Shown here in pieces: positions 37,066-46,737 of a stretch of DNA of 64,000 nt. The translations under genes were made by a program, and so were the position numbers. Source of the DNA: Acidithiobacillus thiooxidans ATCC 19377. GTDB lineage: Bacteria; Pseudomonadota; Gammaproteobacteria; Acidithiobacillales; Acidithiobacillaceae. Positions within the stretch are counted from its first letter, which is position 1. Each line of letters opens with the position of its first letter. Below the pieces are notes generated by a model. The model had not been told where the DNA came from. It did no database searches and saw nothing but the letters and a program-made list of their open reading frames with translations. The stretch spans positions 2,850,501-2,914,500 of the forward strand of contig NZ_CP045571.1 in NCBI RefSeq assembly GCF_009662475.1, written 5' to 3'.

Positions 37066-38207
37066 CAGTCAAAAACCCGCTGCAAAAATTCCGGAAGACG
37101 TTCTCCCGCCAGGCGTCGCTCCTGCCAGAAAACCCGGCGGGTTGCGTCGCCGCGTTGCCGTGCTTGCATCACATCGGCATATAGATCCTGCCAGTGCTGA
37201 AGCACCTGACTGGGATTATTGAGGACTTGCACAGCACCGGCTTCGAGTTGTCGGGCGGCATTGAGGACAACTCCGGGGTGCACGCTCACCGGTCGGGAGC
37301 CCGCATAAACCTGCCACTGCAGGAAAGGTGCGGCAGACTGCAGATGCACCGCCTGAGCAGCCGCCGCCAAGGCGGGATACCAGCGGTCTTCATCCACGGC
37401 CAGGACAGAACCGGCGGGCAGGGGCTGACGCGGCCATTTTGATAACAGCGGTAAGTCTTCCGGCCTTTCAGCTCCACCCAGAAACAGCAACCCCTGGCGA
37501 GAAAGTGGCGAAGCCGCCCAGGCCTGGCGCCAGTCCTGCCATTGTTTTCCGGTCAAACCCTCCACCCACCACAGCAATCCCTCATCCGTACCACTGATCA
37601 TGCTGCGGAAATTGGGGTCGACCTGGGCAATGGTAAAAAGCGTCGCAAAATCGACCGGTTCCTGCAGCACCGCTGCGCTGACTTTACCCTGCCACTGCTC
37701 TGCCTGTTGCGCATCCCGGGGATATACGGCTTCGAGCAGAGTCGGCACAAGGTTTTTGGGGTCTGCAGCCATCAGCACGCTGGGGATTTGTCGCTGCTTC
37801 AGAGCAGCACTCAGCCCCTTGCGCGGCATCTGACCCAAGGCCAGGTAACGCAGCGGTTTGAGTTTATCCAGAGTCCGCTCCACAGCCTGAGCATGATCGC
37901 AGGGTCCAAAACCATAGCCCAGCCGCTCCAGGGATTCGGTATGCTGCTGCAATAACTGCGGATATTCCGTTTCAAAAGTCATGACCATACGCAGGTCCCG
38001 GCGTTTTTCAGCAATGGCTCTGGACAGCTCAATACCCAGACGCTGATTGTCGGGATCGCTGAAACTCTGCATCCAGAGAATAGGTCCGCGCTCACCGGGA
38101 GCTTTAATCCAGCCCCAGCGCGCATTGGCCTGTCCTCTGCGACCGGCACGGGCATCCTGCCAACTTGCCCAGCGGCCGCGCAACAAACCATTTTCGTAAT
38201 AGCTCAT
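37062..38207 (-). CDS. divergent WaaA-like (KDO transferase-type) glycosyltransferase
   Basis: A 381-residue protein placed exactly where an LPS-core gene would be expected. The N-terminal region ([18 protein letters not shown] ... [14 protein letters not shown]) recalls the N-terminal lobe of GT30 KDO transferases (SVGE and TTTTPTG segments), and [12 protein letters not shown] near the end could be the equivalent of the C-terminal NxxE/LExG region. Key WaaA residues are poorly conserved and the usual N-terminal membrane anchor is missing. It could be a paralogue with another substrate. Function is inferred mainly from context. Confidence 0.5.
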   Translation of the reverse strand: MSYYENGLLRGRWASWQDARAGRRGQANARWGWIKAPGERGPILWMQSFSDPDNQRLGIELSRAIAEKRRDLRMVMTFETEYPQLLQQHTESLERLGYGFGPCDHAQAVERTLDKLKPLRYLALGQMPRKGLSAALKQRQIPSVLMAADPKNLVPTLLEAVYPRDAQQAEQWQGKVSAAVLQEPVDFATLFTIAQVDPNFRSMISGTDEGLLWWVEGLTGKQWQDWRQAWAASPLSRQGLLFLGGAERPEDLPLLSKWPRQPLPAGSVLAVDEDRWYPALAAAAQAVHLQSAAPFLQWQVYAGSRPVSVHPGVVLNAARQLEAGAVQVLNNPSQVLQHWQDLYADVMQARQRGDATRRVFWQERRLAGERLPEFLQRVFDW

Positions 38208-38210
38208 AAT

Positions 38211-38882
38211 TTAATCATACTCACGGCCCACCAGCGTGTCGGCCTGTTTGCGCAAATCAATCATGCTTGTTTCCAGTTGCTTCTGCAGCTCGGTTTGGAG
38301 AAGATCGTCGGCATTTCGGGGAATGTACAGCGCCTCACCCCAGGTAACGACAAGACGTGTTGCTAACCGGGGCAGCAAAAAACCATCCCAACTGGAAAAG
38401 CGCCTGGCTCGCCGCGCAGAATAACTCACCGGGATGATCGGCAGGCCGGAAATGCGGGCGAGATCAATGACCCCTTTCTGCAGCACCTCCCGAGGACCTC
38501 TGGGACCATCAGGAGTAATCGCCAGAGTTCGCCCACTCAGAGCAGCCTTGAGCATCCCTCTCCCCCCTTTTACCGCACCCCGACGCGTTGAGCCGCGTAT
38601 GGCGGAATATCCCCAGTAAGCCAGGGTCATGGCAATGAGTTCACCGTCCCGATGTTCGCTGATGAGCACATCAATATCACGACCACCCACCCGTCGGTAA
38701 GCTTCCGTAATCATCACCCCGCGTCCATGCCAGAAGGCCAGAATAAAAGGTTTTCCAGCAACAATCAGTTGCCGCACCTGGGCATCGCCAAACTCTTCCC
38801 AGCGCAAAGTCGCAGATATACCCCTGATCAGATAGGCCGCCAGTCGGGCAGCCAAGCGCAGGGAACGCCCTTCCAGCCGCAC
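38211..38882 (-). CDS. DUF374/LPLAT-type acyltransferase
   Basis: A 223-residue lysophospholipid-acyltransferase-like protein: FILAFWHGRGVMI takes the place of the HxxxxD region, followed by STRRGAVKGGRGML and the substrate motif TPDGPRGPREVLQKG, characteristic of DUF374. It probably acylates a lipid A or core precursor at the inner membrane. The start is a GTG at 38882. It sits 3 bp after exbD and 3 bp before the WaaA-like gene. Confidence 0.85.
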   Translation of the reverse strand: MRLEGRSLRLAARLAAYLIRGISATLRWEEFGDAQVRQLIVAGKPFILAFWHGRGVMITEAYRRVGGRDIDVLISEHRDGELIAMTLAYWGYSAIRGSTRRGAVKGGRGMLKAALSGRTLAITPDGPRGPREVLQKGVIDLARISGLPIIPVSYSARRARRFSSWDGFLLPRLATRLVVTWGEALYIPRNADDLLQTELQKQLETSMIDLRKQADTLVGREYD

Positions 38883-38885
38883 TGC

Positions 38886-39290
38886 TCAGCGATTACTCAA
38901 AGTGGCAAAACTGATCCGGGTCAGCCCCGCTTCCTGGGCCGCATCCAACACATCAATCACATATTGCTGCGTGGTGTTTTTATCCGCACGCAACACAATC
39001 ACGCGTTGCGGATCTTTTGCCGCAAGAGCCTTGAGCCGTCCCAGCAAATCCGTCATGGGCACGGGCTGCTTGTCCATCTGCACCTGTCCAGTGGCGCTGA
39101 GATCAATCGTGATGGGCGTTTTCGGCAAACCGGCGGCGGCCTGCTGGGCTTTGGGTAATTGCATGGATAAATGGGATTGATGCTCAAAACTGCTGGTCAC
39201 CATAAAAAAAAGCAGCAGCACCAGCACGATGTCGACCATGGACACCACATTGATGTCGGGCTCTTCATTGACGCGCGGGCGCAGATTCAT
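38886..39290 (-). CDS. exbD: ExbD/TolR-family transport protein
   Basis: A 134-residue inner-membrane protein: short cytoplasmic N terminus, one membrane segment (VSMVDIVLVLLLFFMVTSSF, about 15-34) carrying the conserved Asp used in proton transfer, then a periplasmic domain. It overlaps exbB by 4 bp (ATGA). The pair energises an outer-membrane or lipid transport process; in this operon type the usual suspicion is LPS-precursor or TonB-linked transport. Confidence 0.92.
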   Translation of the reverse strand: MNLRPRVNEEPDINVVSMVDIVLVLLLFFMVTSSFEHQSHLSMQLPKAQQAAAGLPKTPITIDLSATGQVQMDKQPVPMTDLLGRLKALAAKDPQRVIVLRADKNTTQQYVIDVLDAAQEAGLTRISFATLSNR

Positions 39291-39925
39291 TTTCCTGCTC
39301 CTCCGGAAAGGGTGTTCACCACTTTCAGGGCTTCTTTTTCTATGGCCAGGACCATTCCATCTACTTGTCCCTTGAAATAACGATAGAACATCAGACTGGG
39401 GATGGCGACAATAAGACCGCTGGCAGTAGTAATAAGCGCCTCGGCAATGCCGCTGGCCAGGGCCTTGGGATCACCCGCCCCGACCATGCCAATGGCCGCG
39501 AAGGCATGCATGATGCCGAAAACCGTGCCCAGCAAACCCAGCAGGGGCGAAACCCCGGCAATACTTCCCAGAAAATTCAGGAAACGGTCGAGATGGGCGA
39601 CTTCCTGGCGACCACTTTCTTCGACGGTTTCCTTGATGGCATCCCGGGATTGCCCTGCCTGTTGCAAGGCTACCAGCATCAGCCGCGCCAATGGGGTATC
39701 ATTTTCATAGAGCAGCTTGACGGCTTGCTGCACTTTTCCCGACTCCACCAGATCAGTGACCCGGGGGGCGAGATCCTTGGGCGCAATGCGGGCCTTACGC
39801 AGGACCCAGAAACGGTTTCCGATAATCGCCAGGGCGATGACGGCCAGCAGAATCAGAAGGGGTAGGACAAAACCACCCAGTTTAAATAACTGCAGCAACT
39901 CCTGCACACCGCCTCCAGCATTCAA
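39287..39925 (-). CDS. exbB: MotA/TolQ/ExbB proton channel protein
   Basis: A 212-residue inner-membrane protein with three membrane segments: FVLPLLILLAVIALAII (about 18-34), GSIAGVSPLLGLLGTVFGIM (about 115-135) and ASGLIVAIPSLMFYRYF (about 168-185). This is the ExbB/TolQ pattern. It forms the motor with ExbD encoded next to it. Confidence 0.93.
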   Translation of the reverse strand: MNAGGGVQELLQLFKLGGFVLPLLILLAVIALAIIGNRFWVLRKARIAPKDLAPRVTDLVESGKVQQAVKLLYENDTPLARLMLVALQQAGQSRDAIKETVEESGRQEVAHLDRFLNFLGSIAGVSPLLGLLGTVFGIMHAFAAIGMVGAGDPKALASGIAEALITTASGLIVAIPSLMFYRYFKGQVDGMVLAIEKEALKVVNTLSGGAGK

Positions 39926-39991
39926 TCAGATTGGACGAAGCAGGAATATAGCACAAGACCCGACAAACGGCAGTGGCAGCAATCTGATTTT

Positions 39992-42205
39992 TCAATCCTC
40001 TATTTGCCAGTAAGCCCGCACTGGAGAAACAGATTGGACAAAATGCCGGTTTTGCCAGGACCATACCCCGGATGGGTCGTCCCCCGCATAGTGAATGGCT
40101 GCATTGGGCATGAGCCCGGCCAGAAAAGCCCGCTCTGCAGTCACGAAACTGGCTGGCGCGAAAGCCAGTTTTACCTGCCGAAAAGACAAAGACCCAACTT
40201 TTCCGAAGCGCTGTAGCGTAGCCAAATCCATGTCTCCCAGAATCAGCAGATCAGGACCTGCTCCCCAGGATAAAATACAGGGCTGGACGGCTTTACCCAA
40301 ATCCACAAAATGCATTCCAGCAGGCGCATCAGAGGCATTTGCGCGACAAACAGAAAGCGCTCCGATATTTTGCGGGTAGTTCCTTGCGCCTGGCGGCCCC
40401 CACTGATGTATTGCCGATAGGGCGGGCAAGGGTGTGGAAATATCGGTGCGCACCCAGTCCGAGACCCGGGTCAGTCCTTTTTGCTGCAAAACTGCCGAAA
40501 GTCCCTGACCGGCTTCACGCCGCGTAGCAGATTTCCAGAGATTGGCCGTCACCACGCCGCTATGCTGGGCTTTTTGCCAAAACAGGACCATACCGGATTG
40601 CACCGGGAGATTGCGCAGCTCAAAATTCGTATTCCCTTCAGCGGGCACCAGAAGTGGCACCAGTCCGAGTAGTGCCAGAGGGCGACCGGGCCAACCTTTG
40701 GGAAGAAAGAAAATACTGAGTCCGGCTGTCGCTGCCAGTAAAGCCCAGATCCGCCCTGTGCCCGTCCGCACCTGGGCAAAAGGAATATGGAGCAAGGCGC
40801 TGAGGAGCGCCGTAATCCCGTCCATCTGCACGGCCACCAGGCGAAAAAGTATCCGACTGAGCCATTCCATATCCATCAGCGCCAGAAGGGTTCCCAACAA
40901 GGCAAGAGGAACCGCCAGCAGCTCGACCAGAGGAATCACCAGAATATTGGCCAGCGGCGAAACCAGTGAAATCTGCCCGAAAAGGCCCGCCAGGATCGGC
41001 AGCAAGCCAATAAATACAGCCCATTGACTGCGCAGCAGGGTACGCCAGCCCCCTTCCCCATAGCCCACCGCCACCAAGGCCGCTACCGCCCCCAGAGAGA
41101 GCCAGAAACCAACATCCACCATAGCTCCGGGGTTCCCTAAAACAATCAGCAGCGCGGCCAGAGCCAAGCCCTGCCAGGCCTGATGCGACCTGCCCAGCAA
41201 CCAGGCTATTGCCGCTGCGCTGATCATCCAAGCAGCGCGTTCGCCGGGAATCTGCATACCCGCAAAACTGGCGTAAGCCCAAGCGGCTGGGATGCTGGCG
41301 AGTACTCCCGCCATTTGTGCCGGCCAACGCGTTACCAGCCAGGGGATACGCCGCCAGCCCCATTGCACCAGCCACAAAATCAGACCAGCGACTACCGCCA
41401 CATGCGAACCGGAAATCACCAGCAGATGGGCCGTACCCGTATCCCGGTAAACCTGCCAGATTTCCGGGGAAAGCTGGTTACCCACCCCCACGCTGAGGGC
41501 CTGGACGAATCCGGCTGATTCACGGTCCAGGGCCATGTTGGTCGCCTGCAGCACGGCCTGGCGGGCAGCAGCAATCTGATCACCCAGATTCCACAAAGAA
41601 GGGGGCAACAGTCGGGCATTTTCGATGCGTGCCACGCCCCCAATACCCTCCCAGAAGCGCTTACGGTCAAGATCCGCAAAGGGACTTTTGGGCAAAGTGC
41701 TGAGTGCTTCACTATGCAATTGCAGCTGCCAACGCTGACCCACCACAGGCAGTTCAGGAAGGGATCCATGAATCTGCAAAATGACGGGATGTTTTCCGGC
41801 AGGAGACTCGCCCGACCAACGCTCGGGAGTCAGTTGAAAGCGATAATCGCGCCCGCCCAATTGGGGAATGGAGCTGATGCGTCCCTCCACCGAAAAAGTC
41901 CGGGCGCTGGTCCAATGCACGGCGAGGCGCGACTCAGCCTGCCAGATTCCCCAAGAGAAAGCCGCCGCAGCCAGAGTCAACAACACCCCATGTCGCCATT
42001 TCCAGGCAAGGGGCAATGACACAAGGCATAAGAGCAAGGAAATCCACAGCGGGGGTAACTGCCGAAAACTGTGAAAAAGCCCCATTCCCAGACCAGCAGC
42101 CAGCACCACCAGAACCAAAGACGGCCAGGATTTGGTTCCAGGCAAGAGCTTGGCTACACTAGGGCGAATATTGTTGTGGAAATATCCCATTGCGCCTACC
42201 CGCAT
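39992..42205 (-). CDS. comEC: ComEC/Rec2 family DNA-uptake channel protein, nuclease-like domain degenerate
   Basis: A 737-residue polytopic inner-membrane protein. It has N-terminal membrane helices and an OB-like soluble part (about 60-190), then the competence domain with VISGSHVAVVAGLI, PGERAAWMISA and several helices. The C-terminal region (about 500-737) is where a metallo-beta-lactamase-like domain normally sits, but no HxHxDH metal motif can be seen. DNA import across the inner membrane is the family role. An alternative ATG lies at 42190. The 5' end overlaps the divergent DUF2062 gene. Confidence 0.88.
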   Translation of the reverse strand: MRVGAMGYFHNNIRPSVAKLLPGTKSWPSLVLVVLAAGLGMGLFHSFRQLPPLWISLLLCLVSLPLAWKWRHGVLLTLAAAAFSWGIWQAESRLAVHWTSARTFSVEGRISSIPQLGGRDYRFQLTPERWSGESPAGKHPVILQIHGSLPELPVVGQRWQLQLHSEALSTLPKSPFADLDRKRFWEGIGGVARIENARLLPPSLWNLGDQIAAARQAVLQATNMALDRESAGFVQALSVGVGNQLSPEIWQVYRDTGTAHLLVISGSHVAVVAGLILWLVQWGWRRIPWLVTRWPAQMAGVLASIPAAWAYASFAGMQIPGERAAWMISAAAIAWLLGRSHQAWQGLALAALLIVLGNPGAMVDVGFWLSLGAVAALVAVGYGEGGWRTLLRSQWAVFIGLLPILAGLFGQISLVSPLANILVIPLVELLAVPLALLGTLLALMDMEWLSRILFRLVAVQMDGITALLSALLHIPFAQVRTGTGRIWALLAATAGLSIFFLPKGWPGRPLALLGLVPLLVPAEGNTNFELRNLPVQSGMVLFWQKAQHSGVVTANLWKSATRREAGQGLSAVLQQKGLTRVSDWVRTDISTPLPALSAIHQWGPPGARNYPQNIGALSVCRANASDAPAGMHFVDLGKAVQPCILSWGAGPDLLILGDMDLATLQRFGKVGSLSFRQVKLAFAPASFVTAERAFLAGLMPNAAIHYAGDDPSGVWSWQNRHFVQSVSPVRAYWQIED

Positions 42206-42753
42206 TTGTCCGCCTTCCCACCCGTGAGGAAATCCTCAAAAAACGTCCCCTCGGACGTTTTACCCATTATCTGGCGCGCCCGGTGCTCTGGCACCCGCAT
42301 CGCCATAGTGTCGCCCGTGCTGCCGCCATTGGGACTTTTATTGGAAGCCTGCCTTTTTTTGGGCATTTACTCAGCATCACTTTGCTCTGCCTCTGGCGCA
42401 GAGCCTATATTCCCATCGGCTGGGTTATGCCCTGGGTGGTCACGGGTCCGTTGACTATCATACCGTTTTTTTTCGCTTGTTATGAATTCGGTTTCTGGCT
42501 ACTCACCCAGTTAGGCATCGCACCTGCCATCACCATTCATTATCATGATATTCATCAAATATTTCATGGTGATATCGGCATCATGGCGATGGGGGACCGA
42601 CTCTGGCATGCCTACCTGGTTACCTGGATAGGCAGCCTGATACTGGGGGCAGCCCTCGCCCTGATTACTTATTTTGGCATCATGCAGGGCTGGCGCATCT
42701 GGGTGATCTGGCGCCTGCACCGCAGACGGCTGCGTCAGAGCAGAGTGGGTTAA
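42190..42753 (+). CDS. DUF2062 membrane protein
   Basis: A 187-residue inner-membrane protein recognised as DUF2062: an N-terminal basic part (REEILKKRPLGRF), HSVARAAAIGTFIGSLPFFGH, WVVTGPLTIIPFFFACYEFG, and a last membrane segment (IGSLILGAALALITYFGI) before a very basic tail. The function is unknown. The start appears to be the TTG at 42190, which overlaps the divergent comEC start. Confidence 0.85.
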   Translation: MRLPAFVRLPTREEILKKRPLGRFTHYLARPVLWHPHRHSVARAAAIGTFIGSLPFFGHLLSITLLCLWRRAYIPIGWVMPWVVTGPLTIIPFFFACYEFGFWLLTQLGIAPAITIHYHDIHQIFHGDIGIMAMGDRLWHAYLVTWIGSLILGAALALITYFGIMQGWRIWVIWRLHRRRLRQSRVG

Positions 42754-43319
42754 AAACGCACGTTAACAATTTTTTGACGCACCAATTTAAGACCAATTGT
42801 CATTGCCGAAGAAGCAATTACCAGGCTTGCCAATCCCTGAACAACAAGCATCCAGGAATTTTCAGACGTTTCAAAGAGGAGCCATACGGATAACAATGCT
42901 GACACAGAAAAGAAGATAAAAATCATAAAATTAAAGTATAAAAATCGTGAAGGCATCCTCATCGACACTGCGCCAGGATTCAACGAACTCACAAATCTGA
43001 AAGATATTTTCTGTTTAAGTAAAAACATACCCGCAATCCCAGAAAATATAAAACCAATCGATATCGCCAGTGCGGGGAAAACAATATATTGGTTGACGAT
43101 ATTTTCTAATAACTTTAAAAAATAGTTGACAACAGGAATGAGGGACAGCACTATAAAAATACTGAATGAGACCATATCGCCGTAGATGCGTCCAATTTTT
43201 AAGAAAACATCTTCAGAGTTAGAATTATCTATTATTATATAAACCGGGACTAAGAAATTAGTGGTAAGATAAGTGATATCATTTTTTCTCTTTAAATTAA
43301 AAAACAGATTGCCAAACAT
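42750..43319 (-). CDS. hypothetical AT-rich membrane protein, 189 residues
   Basis: Not recognised. Four hydrophobic stretches suggest an inner-membrane protein (for example SFSIFIVLSLIPVVNYF, FPALAISIGFIFSGIAGMF, FNFMIFIFFSVSALLSVWL and VVQGLASLVIASSAMTIGL). AAAAGGAG precedes the ATG. Base composition is clearly more AT-rich than the flanking genes, which points to recent acquisition. Its stop overlaps that of the convergent DUF2062 gene. Confidence 0.55.
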   Translation of the reverse strand: MFGNLFFNLKRKNDITYLTTNFLVPVYIIIDNSNSEDVFLKIGRIYGDMVSFSIFIVLSLIPVVNYFLKLLENIVNQYIVFPALAISIGFIFSGIAGMFLLKQKISFRFVSSLNPGAVSMRMPSRFLYFNFMIFIFFSVSALLSVWLLFETSENSWMLVVQGLASLVIASSAMTIGLKLVRQKIVNVRF

Positions 43320-43436
43320 GATAATCTCCTTTTGGGTCGATCGCTATCTCAATAGGCAAACTGCGATCTAGCATAGCCGGGTGAGGCATGCCAATGAAAT
43401 TTATGTAAACACAAAAAACCATCCTCCATGATATCT

Positions 43437-43631
43437 TTACTTGTTAATCCTGTTGATCCATATTTTTATTAAGCCAAAAATAATACGAAGCATCAACAAC
43501 ACAATGATAGCAACCCAGCATATGATTACATATGCTGGCAAGCTTCCTGAAGGCCATAAAAAATAAATTATAAATGCTCCACATAAAAGCAGCACAAAAC
43601 TTATTAATCTATTTCTAGGATTGTCGGCCAT
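43437..43631 (-). CDS. small two-helix membrane protein, 64 residues
   Basis: Not recognised. ATG 43631 follows GGAG at 5-6 nt. Two hydrophobic segments (LISFVLLLCGAFIIYFLW and YVIICWVAIIVLLMLRII) are joined by a short loop; the C terminus is basic (KIWINRINK). This hairpin topology occurs in many small accessory membrane proteins, including holin- or immunity-like ones, but nothing assigns it here. Confidence 0.5.
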   Translation of the reverse strand: MADNPRNRLISFVLLLCGAFIIYFLWPSGSLPAYVIICWVAIIVLLMLRIIFGLIKIWINRINK

Positions 43632-43706
43632 ACATGCTCCATTACAGCACATGGAATTTATAGCATCGAAAAACTCTCTCGGTCAAATCAAACTGACTAT
43701 AGTTTT

Positions 43707-44684
43707 TCATTGCTGTTCATTGGATGCGAGCCTCCTATCACTACGACGTTTCGAAATCATTGAGTATTTCCGTTTTCCCCACAAAACAGTCCGCCTTATC
43801 AACCACCCAATTAAAACAAGAAAGAAAGCTAAAAGTGGCATCACAAAAAGTCCATCACGAAATCCAGCACCTCCAATTCCATTTAATGTGTATGGAAACA
43901 TGATATTAAATTGAAATAATGACATCTTAAAATATACGTCAATCAAAAGTACCGAAAGAAAAGCGAGCACATAAATAACTCCCGCCTCGAATCCGAGAGT
44001 CCCTATAAGCATTAGAAACAATATAAATCCTATTGATAGTACAATACTACCATGAAACCCAATGCTATCATGATTGGTTGATGCAGTTACGTATGGATAA
44101 GAGCAGCAAGAAAACAATATAACAAAAAAAAAAGATAAAATCAGCGTATTTTTAAGCCAGTTTTTAATAAACATCTTCCTACGGATTATAAGTATCACCA
44201 GCGATACAAGCGCAGGAATTCCAAAACCAACAGCCGCGTTTAACTTATCGGCCTTACTATAAAAAAATAATAAATTTTCTATCGCGGCAATTATAAAGCT
44301 ATTTTTTTCTAGAAAAATAATATTAGCAGTAATAAAATTTGAGCCAAACTGTCGCCTCATCTCATGAGGAATATGAGTATTTCTCACATAATCTATGTAA
44401 GTCTTTTGCTCAAGCGTAGTAACTATTAAAAAAGATTCGTCCTTTACGTAAATGTTAACATGCTTTCTTTTTAATATTTGATTCGTCAATTTTTGGCGAT
44501 AAACCAGGGTACTGAAATAGGTGCTTGAATAAGCAAACAATAAAGCGTTTAACAACATTAGTATTGCTAATAATATTTTATATTTAGTTTTACAACAGTT
44601 ATCCGATAACGAATGGAATTTGCGGGCAATTTGTGATAAATAATTATAGGCCCGTGAATATCGTTGGGATAAAAAACGCTGCAT
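43707..44684 (-). CDS. hypothetical AT-rich polytopic membrane protein, about 325 residues
   Basis: Not recognised. ATG 44684 follows GAGGGAA at about 9 nt. One N-terminal membrane segment (ILLAILMLLNALLFAYSS) is followed by a roughly 110-residue, probably extracytoplasmic domain, then at least five more segments. The tail is basic (KRRSDRRLASNEQQ). Composition is AT-rich, with many Lys/Ile/Phe/Asn codons, unlike its neighbours. It could be part of an exchange island together with the two genes downstream. Confidence 0.55.
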   Translation of the reverse strand: MQRFLSQRYSRAYNYLSQIARKFHSLSDNCCKTKYKILLAILMLLNALLFAYSSTYFSTLVYRQKLTNQILKRKHVNIYVKDESFLIVTTLEQKTYIDYVRNTHIPHEMRRQFGSNFITANIIFLEKNSFIIAAIENLLFFYSKADKLNAAVGFGIPALVSLVILIIRRKMFIKNWLKNTLILSFFFVILFSCCSYPYVTASTNHDSIGFHGSIVLSIGFILFLMLIGTLGFEAGVIYVLAFLSVLLIDVYFKMSLFQFNIMFPYTLNGIGGAGFRDGLFVMPLLAFFLVLIGWLIRRTVLWGKRKYSMISKRRSDRRLASNEQQ

Positions 44685-44829
44685 TGATTTGATTCCCTCA
44701 GCCAAACCGCAAAACCCAAGGCAGCCGACACCACACACCCGGCTTCAACAACATGACTTCCCTCATGCTGGGTAAAACGCTTTTCCAGCTACCCACTAGA
44801 ATTGTCGGAGAACCTTGCCCGAGGTACTC

Positions 44830-46737
44830 TCACAACCCCGTAGTTGAGGCCAGACAAACTAAATTTTGTTGTGCCCTATTTCCCGCAAACCCCTCCTGAC
44901 TGATGGCATAAGCCTGACTGACCAGCTTATAGAGGTCGGGATACTGTTCCGGGCTATACACCAAATGGGCCAGTGCCATGTGGTAGGTCACCTGCAATTG
45001 CCCGGCACTGAGGGGGTCAATGGTTTCGGTAAATCCCCCGGCGGCATTCTTGACCTGTTCCGTGTGTTTCTGCACTTTCCAGGAGAAGCCCTTGGGCAAG
45101 GTCACCACCGTGCTCCATTCGCCATGACCGTAGGGCATGAACGCTGGATATTTGACCGTGGGACTGCTGAGCCGGGCGGTCAGGTTGCGCAGGGAAGCGG
45201 TATTCAGGCCATAGTGCAGATGAATGCGCGTGCCATTACTGAGGAGCACGCCAGGTGCCGTCTGCCAGTTTGCGTGAATGATGAAGGGTTCGTTCAGACT
45301 ATGGGTGGAAGAGGTCTTCAGGGAACTGCTCTGGGCCATGACACCGGTTCGAGCCAATGCCTGATGCAGGACGGCTCCATATTCACTCATGGGTACACGG
45401 GCCAGCAGATCTTTCCAGATCCAGGCGCCATAACCCGTCAGGTGCAGAGATTCGCTGGCGTCCAGACTGCCATCCGCGTGGACGCTGACTTGCTCCGTGC
45501 CGGTCATGCCACTGGCTGCGGGACTATCGCCGGGGGTAGTGGCCATTTTTGAGTGATCGCTCACCAGGATGACCGGATGGTAGACATCCGGAAAAGGAAT
45601 GGTGCCCATGGGGGCGTAACCCGAGGTGGCATCCAGATAGAGATCATACTGAGGGACATAGACGATGACATGATTGAAGCGCTGGAGATTGGCGACTTTC
45701 TGCAGACCGAAATCGTTTCCAGCCCGAATAATGACCGGCTGGGCTTCAATATGGCGGGCTTGCAACAGGGCCACCAATAAAGCGGCAGCGGCCTTACAGT
45801 CGCCATAGCGCTGTGTCAGGGTTGTATCTGCCGGATAGGGTTTATAACCACTCAATCCCGTTTCCACGCCCACCCAGCGGATATGATGGACGGTCCAGTC
45901 ATAAAGGGCTTGTACCGCTGCCTTACCCGTTTTATCGCCGGCGATCTTATCCGCCAGTTTTTGTACTTCCGGCGTTACTTTTTCAGCGGGTTCGGCGTAT
46001 TTCCAGTAGGCATCACCAATAGCTTCCCAGTTGGGGAAGGTGCTGAGCGTGAAGGTCGGGCTGATCTGATAGGGACTCACGGCATTGGGCTGCAAATGCT
46101 CGGGATGCGCCTGTTTGAGCGTGGCGCTGATGGTCTGGGTATTCCCCTGAATACTGTGGGTGTCCTGATAAGCGCCGGAGCCGGCCCAGTACAGTTTCAT
46201 ATCCGCCGGAGCATGGACCACAATGTGGACCTGTTCGGCTTGCAGGAAATACGGGACCGTATGGCTGATACTGACCTGATTCGGGAAATACGGTTTTTTG
46301 AAATCTTCCTGCCAGTCTGAAACCAGATCATCCCCCACGGCCACATGGGGAAACACCACCGTGATCGCCTTGGCGTCACTAAATTCCGGCGCATCGGCGA
46401 CTACCGGCAGGGTCCGGGTATAAATCCTATTTTTATCAACAACGTATTTTTTACCGGAAGGACTGAGAGTATAAGCCTTGTTGACCTGCAAATCCGCCAT
46501 TTTGGCCGGGTACTTTTTATGGAACTGGGCAAGACTCTGGACGCCGAAGTGGCTGAGCGGCGAAATAATCTCGTGAATCCGGGCGGTGTAACTGCCATTG
46601 GGGTGGAGGTTGTAGGTGGCATCATAAGCTACAATCTTGAAAGGCAGGCCCTCGGTGGCCGCCTGGGCACTGGAAAAGGCGCTGAAACCCAGCACACTGA
46701 TAGCGACTGCCAAAGGTAGTTTACGAATGGATAGCAT
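44830..46737 (-). CDS. exported DUF3857/transglutaminase-like protein
   Basis: A 635-residue protein with a signal peptide (about 1-26, ending AQA), a DUF3857 beta-rich domain (about 40-215) and a transglutaminase-like core with the Cys/His/Asp triad: Cys in YGDCKAAAALL, His in RFNHVIVY and Asp in YLDATSGY. Family members are periplasmic or surface cysteine proteases/transamidases. GAGGAG precedes the ATG. The upstream gap holds a near-palindrome TAACACAGCTATGTTA (46803-46818), a possible operator. Confidence 0.82.
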   Translation of the reverse strand: MLSIRKLPLAVAISVLGFSAFSSAQAATEGLPFKIVAYDATYNLHPNGSYTARIHEIISPLSHFGVQSLAQFHKKYPAKMADLQVNKAYTLSPSGKKYVVDKNRIYTRTLPVVADAPEFSDAKAITVVFPHVAVGDDLVSDWQEDFKKPYFPNQVSISHTVPYFLQAEQVHIVVHAPADMKLYWAGSGAYQDTHSIQGNTQTISATLKQAHPEHLQPNAVSPYQISPTFTLSTFPNWEAIGDAYWKYAEPAEKVTPEVQKLADKIAGDKTGKAAVQALYDWTVHHIRWVGVETGLSGYKPYPADTTLTQRYGDCKAAAALLVALLQARHIEAQPVIIRAGNDFGLQKVANLQRFNHVIVYVPQYDLYLDATSGYAPMGTIPFPDVYHPVILVSDHSKMATTPGDSPAASGMTGTEQVSVHADGSLDASESLHLTGYGAWIWKDLLARVPMSEYGAVLHQALARTGVMAQSSSLKTSSTHSLNEPFIIHANWQTAPGVLLSNGTRIHLHYGLNTASLRNLTARLSSPTVKYPAFMPYGHGEWSTVVTLPKGFSWKVQKHTEQVKNAAGGFTETIDPLSAGQLQVTYHMALAHLVYSPEQYPDLYKLVSQAYAISQEGFAGNRAQQNLVCLASTTGL

